Origin: RGIG6165 sp045538835
GTDB taxonomy: Bacteria; Bacillota; Clostridia; Oscillospirales; Feifaniaceae
DNA: 64,000 nt
Assembly (NCBI GenBank): GCA_045538835.1
Contig: JAZQEF010000015.1
Span: 1-64,000 of the forward strand
Direction: 5' to 3'
Part shown: positions 15,071-23,253 of the stretch, piece after piece
How the letters are laid out: each line of letters starts with the position of its first letter
Numbering within the stretch: position 1 is the stretch's first letter
Notes under the pieces: model-generated
What the model was told of the DNA's origin: nothing
The model's database searches: none
What the model saw: only the letters and a program-made list of their open reading frames with translations
Made by a program: the position numbers and the translations under genes

Positions 15071-16992
15071 CCATAGCACAGAAAATAATAAAAGAGCATC
15101 TTATTTCCGGCGATATGAGCAAGCCGGGCAGTGAGATCGCACTCAAAATAGACCAGACTTTGACACAGGACGCCACTGGCACAATGGCATATCTCGAATT
15201 TGAAACGATAGGTATACCCCGTGTCAAGACAGAAAAAAGCGTTGCGTACATCGACCACAACACGCTCCAGTCGGGCTTTGAAAATGCCGACGATCACCGT
15301 TACATACAGTCGGTTGCAAAGAAGCACGGCATATATTTTTCACGTCCGGGCAACGGCATTTGCCACCAGGTGCATCTTGAACGCTTCGGCAAACCGGGCA
15401 AGACGCTTATCGGCTCAGACAGCCACACCCCCACAGGCGGTGGTATAGGCATGCTCGCAATGGGCGCAGGCGGTCTTGACGTTGCAGTTGCAATGGGCGG
15501 CGGTGCATACTATATTTCAATGCCCAAGATGTATAAGGTAAACTTGACAGGCAAACTCTCCCCCTGGGTAAGCGCGAAAGACGTAAGTCTTGAAATACTG
15601 CGTCTGCTCTCGGTAAAGGGCGGCGTGGGCGCGATAATTGAATGGGGCGGCGAGGGTGTCAAGACCTTGTCTGTGCCCGAGCGTGCTACAATAACAAATA
15701 TGGGCACCGAACTCGGTGCGACCACTTCGATATTCCCCTCAGATGAAACGACAAGGGCATTTTTAAAGGCGCAGGGACGTGAGGAAGACTATGTTCCGCT
15801 TTCAAGCGACGAAGATGCGGTCTATGACAAGATAATTGATATCGACTTGGGGGCACTCAAACCGCTTATTGCCTGCCCCCATTCACCCGACAATGTGAAA
15901 CCTGCGTCAGATCTTACTTCAATAAAAGTTGACCAGGTGTGTATCGGCTCCTGCACGAATTCATCGCTTGCAGATATGCTTAAAGTTGCGGCAATACTCA
16001 AGGGCAAGACTGTTGCAGACGGTGTTTCTCTTTCAATCTCACCCGGTTCAAGACAGGTATTTTCAATGCTTTCCGAGTGCGGTGCACTTGCCGATATGAT
16101 AAATGCAGGTGCACGAATTCTGGAATGTGCCTGCGGTCCCTGCATCGGTATGGGATTTTCCCCCAACTCGGGCGGCGTTTCACTGCGTACCTTCAACCGT
16201 AACTTTGAGGGCAGAAGCGGCACGGCAGACGGTAAAGTATATCTCGTCTCCCCCGAAACTGCTGCCGTATCGGCGCTCACAGGCTATATAACCGATGCAA
16301 CTACCTGCGGCAAGGCGCCCGAGATAGTTATGCCCGAAACTTTCAAAATAAACGACAGTGCAGTTTTAGCGCCTGCTTCGGAAGAGGATGCAAAGGATGT
16401 TGAAATTCTGCGCGGTCCCAACATAAAACCCTTCCCCGAAACAACGCCTCTTGCAGACAGTATTTCAGCGCCCCTTATCCTCAAGGTCGGCGACAATATC
16501 ACGACAGACCACATTATGCCGGCAGGTGCGAAAATACTTCCCTACCGTTCAAATATTCCTTACCTCTCGCAGTTCTGCTTCGGCGTGTGCGACAAATCAT
16601 TCCCCGAGCGTGCTAAAGAGGCGGGAAGCAGTATAATCGTCGGCGGTGTAAACTACGGTCAGGGCTCATCGAGAGAGCACGCTGCGCTCGTTCCGCTCTA
16701 TCTCGGTGTTAAGGCGGTAATTGCCAAGAGTTTTGCAAGAATTCATGCAGCAAACCTCATAAATGCAGGTATAATTCCGCTTACATTCGTAAATGCGGAT
16801 GACTATGATAAACTCACACAGGGTGACAACCTTGTTATGTCCGACCTTTACAATGCGCTTGAAACAGGTGAATTTACCCTTGTCAACAAGACGACGGGTG
16901 ATGAAATAAAACTTGTCGGCGAATTCACCCAGCGCCAGAGAGATATAATCAAAGCCGGCGGACTATTAAAAGCAGTCGCGTCGATAATATAA
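15061..16992 (+). CDS. Aconitate hydratase
   Basis: A 643-residue [4Fe-4S] aconitase interconverting citrate and isocitrate. Cluster ligands are Cys298 (GSCTNSS), Cys358 and Cys361 (CACGPCIGMG). The substrate-binding segment LIGSDSHTPTGGGIGMLAMG lies at 116-135. The swivel domain at the C-terminus has 'NYGQGSSREHAAL'. This shorter form is common in anaerobes and archaea. It belongs to the citrate branch that supplies 2-oxoglutarate. A strongly structured 270-bp gap follows before isocitrate dehydrogenase. Confidence 0.95.
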   Translation: MGLTIAQKIIKEHLISGDMSKPGSEIALKIDQTLTQDATGTMAYLEFETIGIPRVKTEKSVAYIDHNTLQSGFENADDHRYIQSVAKKHGIYFSRPGNGICHQVHLERFGKPGKTLIGSDSHTPTGGGIGMLAMGAGGLDVAVAMGGGAYYISMPKMYKVNLTGKLSPWVSAKDVSLEILRLLSVKGGVGAIIEWGGEGVKTLSVPERATITNMGTELGATTSIFPSDETTRAFLKAQGREEDYVPLSSDEDAVYDKIIDIDLGALKPLIACPHSPDNVKPASDLTSIKVDQVCIGSCTNSSLADMLKVAAILKGKTVADGVSLSISPGSRQVFSMLSECGALADMINAGARILECACGPCIGMGFSPNSGGVSLRTFNRNFEGRSGTADGKVYLVSPETAAVSALTGYITDATTCGKAPEIVMPETFKINDSAVLAPASEEDAKDVEILRGPNIKPFPETTPLADSISAPLILKVGDNITTDHIMPAGAKILPYRSNIPYLSQFCFGVCDKSFPERAKEAGSSIIVGGVNYGQGSSREHAALVPLYLGVKAVIAKSFARIHAANLINAGIIPLTFVNADDYDKLTQGDNLVMSDLYNALETGEFTLVNKTTGDEIKLVGEFTQRQRDIIKAGGLLKAVASII

Positions 16993-16996
16993 CACG

Positions 16997-17176
16997 CCTT
17001 AGTCAAGTAAAATAACTGTTTTTCTTTGTTGTCGGGTTTGAAATACCAGAGTATTCCTGCACCCTTCCGCCTTGAAAAAACAGCTATTTTACCTTGTCTA
17101 AGGTTCAAAGAATTTTTAGACAGAGTTTTTGCGTCAATGCGAGGCAAAAACGCAGTAAATGCAAGTGCATTTACGA
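16997..17176 (+). other. Highly structured intergenic element
   Basis: Outer inverted repeat CCTTAG-CAAG-AAAATA-CTGTTTTT (16997-17023) pairs with 17075-17103 across a ~50-nt loop that itself contains AATAC/GTATT. It is followed by GTTTTTGC/GCAAAAAC (17126-17152) and the perfect GTAAATGCA/TGCATTTAC (17157-17176). No gene. It may be a mobile repeat or a processing/attenuation region between acn and icd. Confidence 0.5.
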
Positions 17177-17264
17177 GTATTTTAACAAAGCAGTGGCGTA
17201 AAAAGGCGTTTAAAAACGTATTTTATTACCGATGCGACTGCTTTATATACCAAAGGAGAATAAA

Positions 17265-18413
17265 ATGGAAAAATATATTGATGAGGCTTGTGCCAAATTC
17301 CGTGAGATACTTCTCTCACAGATAGGCAGAGTCGAGGATATGAAAAAAGGCGCATCGGCGACCGACTTTTCAAAACTTGATAAAATAGTCATCGGCCTTG
17401 CAGGCGGTGACGGTATCGGTCCGATAATCACAGAACAGGCAGAGAGACTTCTGCGCTTCTTACTTTCCGATGAACTTGCAAGCGGTAAGATAGAAATAAA
17501 AGTAATAGAAGGACTTACCATTGAAAACAGACTTGCCAAAAATCAGGCAGTACCCGATGACGTTCTCGCTGAGATAAAGAAGTGTGACGTGCTTCTCAAA
17601 GGTCCTACAACGACACCCAAGGGCGGCACTATGGAGAGTGCTAATGTCACGCTCCGCCGTGAACTTGACCTGTTTGCAAACGTCCGTCCCGTAAGTGTTC
17701 CCGACGAGGGTATCGACTGGACTTTCTTCCGTGAGAATACTGAGGGTGAATATGTGCTCGGCAGCAAGGGTATTGAAATTCCCGACACGCTCGCCTGCGA
17801 TTTCAAGATAACAACCAATCCGGGTACAGAGCGTATCGCAAGGGCGGCATTTGAGTTTGCAAAGGCAAACGGCAAGAAAAAAGTTGCCATTGTGACAAAG
17901 GCTAACATAATGAAAAAGACAGACGGCAAATTCTCCGCTATCTGCCACGAAATTGCAAAAGAGTACCCCGAAATTGAGGCAGAAGAATGGTATATCGACA
18001 TAATGACGGCAAATCTCGTCAACACGGCAATAAGAAGTAATTTTGAGGTATTCCTGCTCCCCAACCTCTACGGAGACATCATCACCGACGAAGCGGCGCA
18101 GATACAGGGCGGTGTCGGCACCGCAGGAAGTGCAAACACGGGCAGTAAATACGCAATGTTTGAGGCAATTCACGGCACGGCGCCGCGAATGATAGAACAG
18201 GGCATCGGCGACTATGCCAACCCCTCCAGCCTCTTTAAAGCGACTGAACTTATGCTCCGCCACATCGGATATACGGCACATGCTGACAAACTTGCAAAAG
18301 CAATGAGCATCTGCACGGAAACAGAAAAGAAAGTAGTCTGCACAGGCGACCGCGACGGCGCCACCTGCAAAGAATTTGCAGATTATGTGATGCAAACAAT
18401 AAAAACTCTGTAA
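17265..18413 (+). CDS. icd: Isocitrate dehydrogenase (icd/leuB superfamily)
   Basis: A 382-residue NAD(P)-dependent decarboxylating dehydrogenase. Visible motifs: GLAGGDGIGPIITEQAERLL near the N-terminus, 'RRELDLFANVRPV' with substrate arginines, 'FFRENTEGEYVLGSKG', and metal-site aspartates in 'NLYGDIITDEAAQIQGGVG'. Catalysis gives 2-oxoglutarate, completing the oxaloacetate-to-glutamate-precursor branch encoded upstream. Isopropylmalate dehydrogenase is the alternative in this superfamily, but the neighbours favour isocitrate. The ATG at 17265 follows AAAGGAG; an in-frame upstream ATG lacks an SD. Confidence 0.88.
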   Translation: MEKYIDEACAKFREILLSQIGRVEDMKKGASATDFSKLDKIVIGLAGGDGIGPIITEQAERLLRFLLSDELASGKIEIKVIEGLTIENRLAKNQAVPDDVLAEIKKCDVLLKGPTTTPKGGTMESANVTLRRELDLFANVRPVSVPDEGIDWTFFRENTEGEYVLGSKGIEIPDTLACDFKITTNPGTERIARAAFEFAKANGKKKVAIVTKANIMKKTDGKFSAICHEIAKEYPEIEAEEWYIDIMTANLVNTAIRSNFEVFLLPNLYGDIITDEAAQIQGGVGTAGSANTGSKYAMFEAIHGTAPRMIEQGIGDYANPSSLFKATELMLRHIGYTAHADKLAKAMSICTETEKKVVCTGDRDGATCKEFADYVMQTIKTL

Positions 18414-18433
18414 ATAATAAAGGACAGTAATTC

Positions 18434-18470
18434 AAAAGGCGGAAACGGAATTTATCGTTTCTGCCTTTTT
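18434..18470 (+). terminator. Intrinsic terminator of citrate operon
   Basis: AAAAGGC-GAAACG ... CGTTTC-GCCTTTTT stem-loop with one bulge on each side, ending in T5. Confidence 0.85.
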
Positions 18471-18480
18471 ACTGTTTACA

Positions 18481-18972
18481 TTATATATGATTTATTTCAT
18501 TAAACAAATTTATAATTCTTCTTTGTTTCTTCATTGCATAATCACAAGCAATTTTTGTACCGCTTTTCTTTTGTCTGGGTAGTGAATAATTCTTGTCAAA
18601 ATAAATTATGCAAAATCTACTCTTATTTATCATTTCACAGTTTCTCTCAACATAAACTGACTTACCCGCTTTAATCATATTATCTGGGTAATAGGTTTCT
18701 TCATACTTTTGAAGCAAATATGCTCTGTAATCATCATTGATATACGGAAATTTGGCTCTGACATAAATTCTTTTTATATAGGGGTAACTTGCTTTCAATT
18801 CACAGATTATTTGATAACACAAATCGTTAAACTGACTTTTGCTTCCAAACAGAAATGTATCAACGCTTTCTTCAAGAATCAGTTTTTCAATGATATTGTA
18901 CAATTTCTTTCTCAACTCATTTGTTATCTCAATCTTTCTATGACCAAAAAAACAACAGGTGTTTTTACACAC
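18481..18972 (-). CDS. SLOG-superfamily protein
   Basis: A 163-residue protein with SLOG (YpsA/DUF1273-like) signatures: N-terminal CCFFGHRKI, then 'FLFGSKSQFND', 'RNCEMINKSRFCIIYF' and 'SGTKIACDYAMKKQRRIINL'. SLOG domains bind nucleotide-derived ligands; the cellular role here is unknown. The GTG start at 18972 is supported by GAGGAG eight bases upstream. It is divergent from a small XRE gene, with symmetric 'aaagtaaatga' repeats between them. That arrangement suggests one regulated module. Confidence 0.75.
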   Translation of the reverse strand: MCKNTCCFFGHRKIEITNELRKKLYNIIEKLILEESVDTFLFGSKSQFNDLCYQIICELKASYPYIKRIYVRAKFPYINDDYRAYLLQKYEETYYPDNMIKAGKSVYVERNCEMINKSRFCIIYFDKNYSLPRQKKSGTKIACDYAMKKQRRIINLFNEINHI

Positions 18973-18986
18973 AGCCTTTTCTCCTC

Positions 18987-19039
18987 AAAGTAAATGACAT
19001 TTTAATCATTATGCAATATTATTTACTTAAAGTAAATGA
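18987..19039. promoter_or_regulatory. Repeated AAAGTAAATGA boxes
   Basis: The 11-mer AAAGTAAATGA occurs at 18987-18997 and 19029-19039; the second overlaps an inverted ATTTACTT/AAGTAAAT (19021-19037). Candidate operator for the divergent XRE protein. Confidence 0.5.
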
Positions 19040-19110
19040 ATATATACTTTGAATCAATTATAAGTCATCTCTTTTGTTGATAAAATATAATTGATTAAGG
19101 AGGAGATGCT

Positions 19111-19341
19111 ATGAAAACTGAATTTCCTGATCGATATATAACTTTAGGCTTGAAGATTGCTTACTATAGAAAGAAATACGGATATACACAGGAAGCCTTT
19201 GCAGAACTCATTGGTAAGAGCGTTAATTTCGTCGGACAGATTGAAGGTACAGGCACAGTTCGTGGCGTATCTTTAGAAACACTGTTTAAAATCGCCCAAG
19301 TTTTAAAAATCTCTCCTTCAAAATTGTTGGAAGAGGATTAA
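19111..19341 (+). CDS. Small XRE-family HTH regulator
   Basis: A 76-residue single-domain protein: 'LGLKIAYYRKKYGYTQEAFA' then 'ELIGKSVNFVGQIEG' is a classic XRE HTH, closing with 'ETLFKIAQVLKISPSKLLEE'. SD AAGGAGGAG. It has its own terminator and sits divergently from the SLOG gene, presumably controlling both from the shared AAAGTAAATGA sites. Confidence 0.85.
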   Translation: MKTEFPDRYITLGLKIAYYRKKYGYTQEAFAELIGKSVNFVGQIEGTGTVRGVSLETLFKIAQVLKISPSKLLEED

Positions 19342-19347
19342 GATAAC

Positions 19348-19382
19348 AAAAAAGGACAGTCGATTTCGACTGTCCTTTTTTC
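19348..19382 (+). terminator. Intrinsic terminator
   Basis: AAAAAAGGACAGTCG-ATTT-CGACTGTCCTTTTTT, a perfect stem with T6. Confidence 0.9.
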
Positions 19383-19536
19383 CTTAATTCCGAATTCTCG
19401 TCGTCACAAATTTCACTCATATCACTTTCGCATATATGCGAAAGTTCAACTCATTCCATTGTTCCTCCTCTTCCCATTGCAACGCGCTACGCTTGCCTTG
19501 CAACAGGAACCCTTTTGTCCGCATTCCGAATTAATT
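19383..19536. repeat. Dispersed repeat, copy C
   Basis: Begins 'ccttaattccgaattctcgtcg' and ends 'gtccgcattccgaatta'. The interior holds a perfect hairpin CTTTCGCATATATGCGAAAG and a TTGCAA/TTGCAA stem, matching copies at 3033 and 12768 with changed but still paired bases. Confidence 0.7.
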
Positions 19537-19539
19537 CAA

Positions 19540-19908
19540 TTACTGCTTTTTCAAAGTCATATCACCGTATACCATCGTATCGCCGTTTTGTATTTCATAT
19601 GACTCCTGATAAGAGTTACTGTCATCGGAGAGCATGACCGCGACAAACACACTGTCACCTTCTTCTTCAACAGAAAATATCTGATAATTCATAGGCGAAA
19701 AGACCTGTGTATCTATCTGCGTATAAGTCTGACCGCCCTTGAACACCACGACATAAGGAATATCATCTTCTTCTGCTACCCAAGTACCTTCAAGCGGATC
19801 TTTCCTGTACCTGTCAATATACGTAATCGTATACGCCGCAAGTGCCGAAATCACAAATATCAGCACTGCGAGAACGACTGCCCTTTTAATTATCCTGCTT
19901 TTAGTCAT
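19540..19908 (-). CDS. Membrane-anchored small extracytoplasmic protein
   Basis: Not recognised. 122 residues: an N-terminal membrane anchor (RAVVLAVLIFVISALAAYTI, about 9-30) followed by a beta-rich domain beginning DPLEGTWVAEEDDIPYVVVF. The 'LEGTW ... VFKGGQTYTQ ... GDTMVYGDMTLKK' pattern is lipocalin-like and resembles the adjacent lipoprotein's 'LEGLRWKSE ... GRTMKFGEETLTL', so the two are probably diverged paralogues in one unit (adjacent, two bases apart). Likely cell-surface; role unknown. Confidence 0.65.
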   Translation of the reverse strand: MTKSRIIKRAVVLAVLIFVISALAAYTITYIDRYRKDPLEGTWVAEEDDIPYVVVFKGGQTYTQIDTQVFSPMNYQIFSVEEEGDSVFVAVMLSDDSNSYQESYEIQNGDTMVYGDMTLKKQ

Positions 19909-19909
19909 A

Positions 19910-20248
19910 TCAGTCCACCAATGTCAATGTTTCCTCTCCGAATTTCATTGTCCTGCCGCTGACAGTATACACAGCCTCCTCCTGCTGATCGGGATAATCA
20001 AGGTCAGTCAGCAAAAGTCTATATGTCTTACTGTCCTCATTTTCCTGTACTTCAAGTATTTCATACTGTATCTGAATACCGTAATTCTCATAAGTAAACT
20101 TTCCGTCCTCAAGAAGCCACACATCGCCGTACAGTTCAGACTTCCAGCGCAAACCCTCAAGTTCGTGATTTTTATTCTTGTTCTGACACCCTGCAAAGAG
20201 AGTAAACATCATTATCACGGCAAGAAGCAGGCAGATTTTTCTCTTCAT
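19910..20248 (-). CDS. Small lipoprotein with lipocalin-like domain
   Basis: A 112-residue lipoprotein. Signal peptide and lipobox FAGC place the lipidated cysteine near residue 21, followed by a lysine/asparagine linker and a beta-rich domain (LEGLRWKSELYGDVWLLEDG to GRTMKFGEETLTLVD). The second in-frame ATG (20248) is preferred: AAAGGA lies 7-8 nt before it but only one base before the first ATG (20254). It precedes a probable paralogue and follows the nucleotidyltransferase gene closely on the same strand. Function unknown. Confidence 0.7.
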   Translation of the reverse strand: MKRKICLLLAVIMMFTLFAGCQNKNKNHELEGLRWKSELYGDVWLLEDGKFTYENYGIQIQYEILEVQENEDSKTYRLLLTDLDYPDQQEEAVYTVSGRTMKFGEETLTLVD

Positions 20249-20263
20249 TGACATTTCCTTTCA

Positions 20264-21181
20264 TTAATCCCAGAGTTTTTCGGGATAAACGCCGTCATCC
20301 TTAAGTCCCTGCAGAGCAGCGACAACGCTGTCATGGTCGGGCTTATACGTAACACCGTACCACTTGTCTTCGGATTTGAGCACCTTTACTGTTGCCTTAC
20401 CCTCATTAACAAGCTGACCTGTTAGTATCGGAATAAAATACTCGCTTTTCAGCGGATTTTTGGGAACTTCATTGTCAAGGAATGCCTTGAAGTTATCTTC
20501 GATAAGTTTGATAATGCTCTTTCCGTATCCCCAGAAATTCATTGATACAAGTCCCTTGGGATCGGCAACTACTGTGCCGTTGTCACCCTCGTAAACGATA
20601 TTGCCGTCCTCAGTGCGCATAATACCGCTTCTCTCGTGAATTTCAGAGAGATAACCGTCTTTCTGCTCACACACACCTCTTGTAACTGAGCCGTTTTCGG
20701 AAAGTGTGTTTTCCATTATGTAGCCGACCATTGCATAGTCATAGGGTTCTTTTTCATCTTTGACTGTGAGAAGATAGTCATAGATAGTCTTGAACGCGCC
20801 GACACCGTAGTAGTCATCAGCATTGATAACTGCAAAGGGAGCGTCGATAACGTCCTTACAGCAGAGGATAGCGTGAGCCGTTCCCCAGGGCTTTTCTCTG
20901 CCTTCGGGCACAGAATATCCTTCGGGAAGTTTGTCAAGTTCCTGATATACATATTCAACCTGAACATGCTTTGACAAGTTCTCGCCGATACTTGCCTTAA
21001 AATCTTCTTCAATGGCCTTTTTAATTATAAAAACGACCTTTTTGAAACCTGCTCTTACCGCATCATAAACGGAAAAGTCGATTATCTTATTTCCGTACTT
21101 ATCCATAGGCTCAATCTGTTTAAGACCGCCGTAACGGCTGCCCATGCCTGCTGCCATGATAACGAGAATTGGTTCTTTCAT
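20264..21181 (-). CDS. Nucleotidyltransferase (sugar-phosphate type)
   Basis: A 305-residue protein with the NTP-transferase signature VIMAAGMGSRYGGLKQIEPM (7-26) and a 'AVINADDYYGVGAF' metal-binding stretch (about 116-129). Such enzymes join NTP to a sugar-1-phosphate or related acceptor to make an activated precursor. Family members of this exact type in Clostridia are uncharacterised; the substrate cannot be read from the sequence. 'REKPWGTAHAILC' is the usual acceptor-site loop. An SD (GGAGTG) precedes the ATG. Confidence 0.85.
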   Translation of the reverse strand: MKEPILVIMAAGMGSRYGGLKQIEPMDKYGNKIIDFSVYDAVRAGFKKVVFIIKKAIEEDFKASIGENLSKHVQVEYVYQELDKLPEGYSVPEGREKPWGTAHAILCCKDVIDAPFAVINADDYYGVGAFKTIYDYLLTVKDEKEPYDYAMVGYIMENTLSENGSVTRGVCEQKDGYLSEIHERSGIMRTEDGNIVYEGDNGTVVADPKGLVSMNFWGYGKSIIKLIEDNFKAFLDNEVPKNPLKSEYFIPILTGQLVNEGKATVKVLKSEDKWYGVTYKPDHDSVVAALQGLKDDGVYPEKLWD

Positions 21182-21225
21182 TTGTAATCACTCCTGTTTA
21201 AAAGATTTATGACTTCTACATTATA

Positions 21226-22350
21226 TCACAAGAGTTTTGTTATATCAAATAATTCATTTAAAATAGTGGAAAGTTGTGCATAGGGACGCATTACATTCCA
21301 TATGCCCAGACCGTAAAGTCCGCGATTTGATGCAAGCAGACATTTTGCACGTGTACTTCGCGCATCTTCAAACCAGACGACGTGCGATGCGCCTGTATCA
21401 TCCACATAATAAAAATAAGGCGCCTGTACCTGATCATTGTATTCGATAACCGTTCTTTTCTGTGCGGCAATGCTTATCGCTTCCTCATTGCCGATGGTAA
21501 TTGCTCTCGTCCCCTCTTTAAAAGGCAGAGTCCAGTCGTAGCCGTAATTGGGATAGCCAAGTATTATTTTGTCGGCAGGTATTTCAGTCAGCGCATAGTC
21601 GAGCACCCTGCTGACATTGTTTATGGGCGCCACCGCCTGCGGTGGTCCGTAGGCATAACCCCACTCATATGTCATAAGCAAAACTTTGTCAGCCGCCGCA
21701 CCGAGTGCAGCATAGTCGTGCGCCTCATAGAGAAGTCCGGGTTGCGCGGCATATGTCTTGGGCGCAAGCGCCACAAACACAGGCGACGGCGCTATCTTCG
21801 CCTTAAGCAGATTTACAAAATCCGCATAACTCTGCGCGGCATATGCAGGGATAAACTCAAAATCAAGGTCAACACCGCCGTAGCCGCGCCGTCTGACCGC
21901 CTCTGCAATAGCCTCGGCGGCACGCTCGGCAAGGACGGCATCGCTCATAACGCTCGCCGCCGTCACCCCCGAAAAGTTTCCCATTCTGTCCATTGCCGTG
22001 ACCACCATAACAGGCACGGTGCGAGCGCGCCTCGCCTCTTCGATGAGCGCCTCGTCATTGGGATATTCGAGCGTTCCGTCCTCAGTGATACGGTAGGTAA
22101 AAATTGAAAGATATGTAAGTTCGGGCAGTATTGCGCGAAGCACCGTACGGGCGATAAACGGATAGGCGTAGCCAAGCGTTGCAAAGGTGCGCAGTTTTGG
22201 CGTGTTCTGTTCGATAATAATGGTCTGCCCGACAACAAGATTGTCGGGATTCTGTATGCCGTTTGAACTTATGAGCTGTGCAGGCTCTGTGCCGTACAGC
22301 CTTGCTATATCCGAGAGCGTTTCTCCCGCAAGAACGGTGTGAATAATCAT
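21226..22350 (-). CDS. LysM-GH18 hydrolase (SleL/YaaH-like)
   Basis: A 374-residue protein: one LysM domain (about 2-47; HTVLAGETLSDIARLYG ... LVVGQTIIIE) and a GH18 domain (about 55-370) with catalytic motif GGVDLDFEF, general acid Glu165. No signal peptide, as for spore coat-associated SleL/YaaH cortical-fragment N-acetylglucosaminidases, which act during germination or are packaged in the spore coat. The ATG at 22350 has AAGGTGG seven bases upstream; an earlier TTG does not. The gene is divergent from the aldo/keto reductase. Consistent with an endospore former. Confidence 0.88.
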   Translation of the reverse strand: MIIHTVLAGETLSDIARLYGTEPAQLISSNGIQNPDNLVVGQTIIIEQNTPKLRTFATLGYAYPFIARTVLRAILPELTYLSIFTYRITEDGTLEYPNDEALIEEARRARTVPVMVVTAMDRMGNFSGVTAASVMSDAVLAERAAEAIAEAVRRRGYGGVDLDFEFIPAYAAQSYADFVNLLKAKIAPSPVFVALAPKTYAAQPGLLYEAHDYAALGAAADKVLLMTYEWGYAYGPPQAVAPINNVSRVLDYALTEIPADKIILGYPNYGYDWTLPFKEGTRAITIGNEEAISIAAQKRTVIEYNDQVQAPYFYYVDDTGASHVVWFEDARSTRAKCLLASNRGLYGLGIWNVMRPYAQLSTILNELFDITKLL

Positions 22351-22410
22351 TGTCAAACCACCTTGTTGATGTTATAATATATTATTATATATTCAATTCG
22401 GAGGCAATCT

Positions 22411-23253
22411 ATGAAAAACTCATTTAAACTGGCAAACGGCACACAGATTCCTGCAATAGGTTTCGGCACATATAAGATTCCCGACGGTGAGGATGCGTAT
22501 AATTCCGTAAAAGCGGCTCTTGCCTGCGGCTACCGTCATATAGACACGGCAAGTCTTTACGGAAACGAGGAAAGTGTGGGCAGGGCGATCCGTGACAGTG
22601 GTATTGCAAGAGAAGATATCTGGGTGACAAGCAAGGTGTGGGACGATGACCAGGGATATGACAAGGCAAAGGCAAGTATCGAAAACAGCCTAAAGCGTCT
22701 TGACATCGGCTATATCGACCTTATGCTCATTCACTGGCCCATTCCCGAAGGTTTTGAGGGTGACTGGGCAGAACTCAATCTTTCGACCTGGCGTGCATTT
22801 GAAGAGGCGTATAAAGAGGGTAAACTCCGCGCCATCGGCGTTTCCAACTTTATGCCTAAGCACTTAAAGCCGCTTCTTGCAAAGTGCGAGATCGCGCCTA
22901 TGGTAAATCAGATGGAGATACACCCCACATACCCCCAGAAAGAAACGGTAGACTTCTGTCAGAACAGAGGTATCGTTATGGAGGCGTGGGCACCTCTCGG
23001 CAGGGCGCAGGACCTTGAGGATCCCACAATAAACGCCGTTGCGGCAATTTATAATAAGACTCCTGCACAGATTTGTCTGCGCTGGGCATATCAGCACGGT
23101 ATCGTCACACTTCCCAAATCAACGCATATCGAGAGGATCCGTGACAACCGCAAGATATTTGATTTTGAGATTCACAAGAACGAGATGGAACTTCTTGATT
23201 CTCTCCCCGATGATAAGAGAATCAGCCGCCACCCCGACAATCTCCCCAGATAA
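22411..23253 (+). CDS. Aldo/keto reductase
   Basis: A 280-residue NADPH-type AKR of the prokaryotic 2,5-diketo-gluconate/prostaglandin-like family. Catalytic tetrad Asp45, Tyr50, Lys75 and His108 (HIDTASLYGNE, TSKVWD, IHWP). 'LPKSTHIERIRDN' near the C-terminus is the cofactor-phosphate loop. Physiological substrate unknown. SD CGGAGG. Directly abuts the rRNA methyltransferase gene (stop then ATG), so co-transcription is likely though functionally unrelated. Confidence 0.92.
   Translation: MKNSFKLANGTQIPAIGFGTYKIPDGEDAYNSVKAALACGYRHIDTASLYGNEESVGRAIRDSGIAREDIWVTSKVWDDDQGYDKAKASIENSLKRLDIGYIDLMLIHWPIPEGFEGDWAELNLSTWRAFEEAYKEGKLRAIGVSNFMPKHLKPLLAKCEIAPMVNQMEIHPTYPQKETVDFCQNRGIVMEAWAPLGRAQDLEDPTINAVAAIYNKTPAQICLRWAYQHGIVTLPKSTHIERIRDNRKIFDFEIHKNEMELLDSLPDDKRISRHPDNLPR

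Noticed and set aside
17460..18395. Long minus-strand open frame (311 codons) opposite icd
   Set aside because: It is a codon-bias shadow of the isocitrate dehydrogenase gene, without SD or family motifs.
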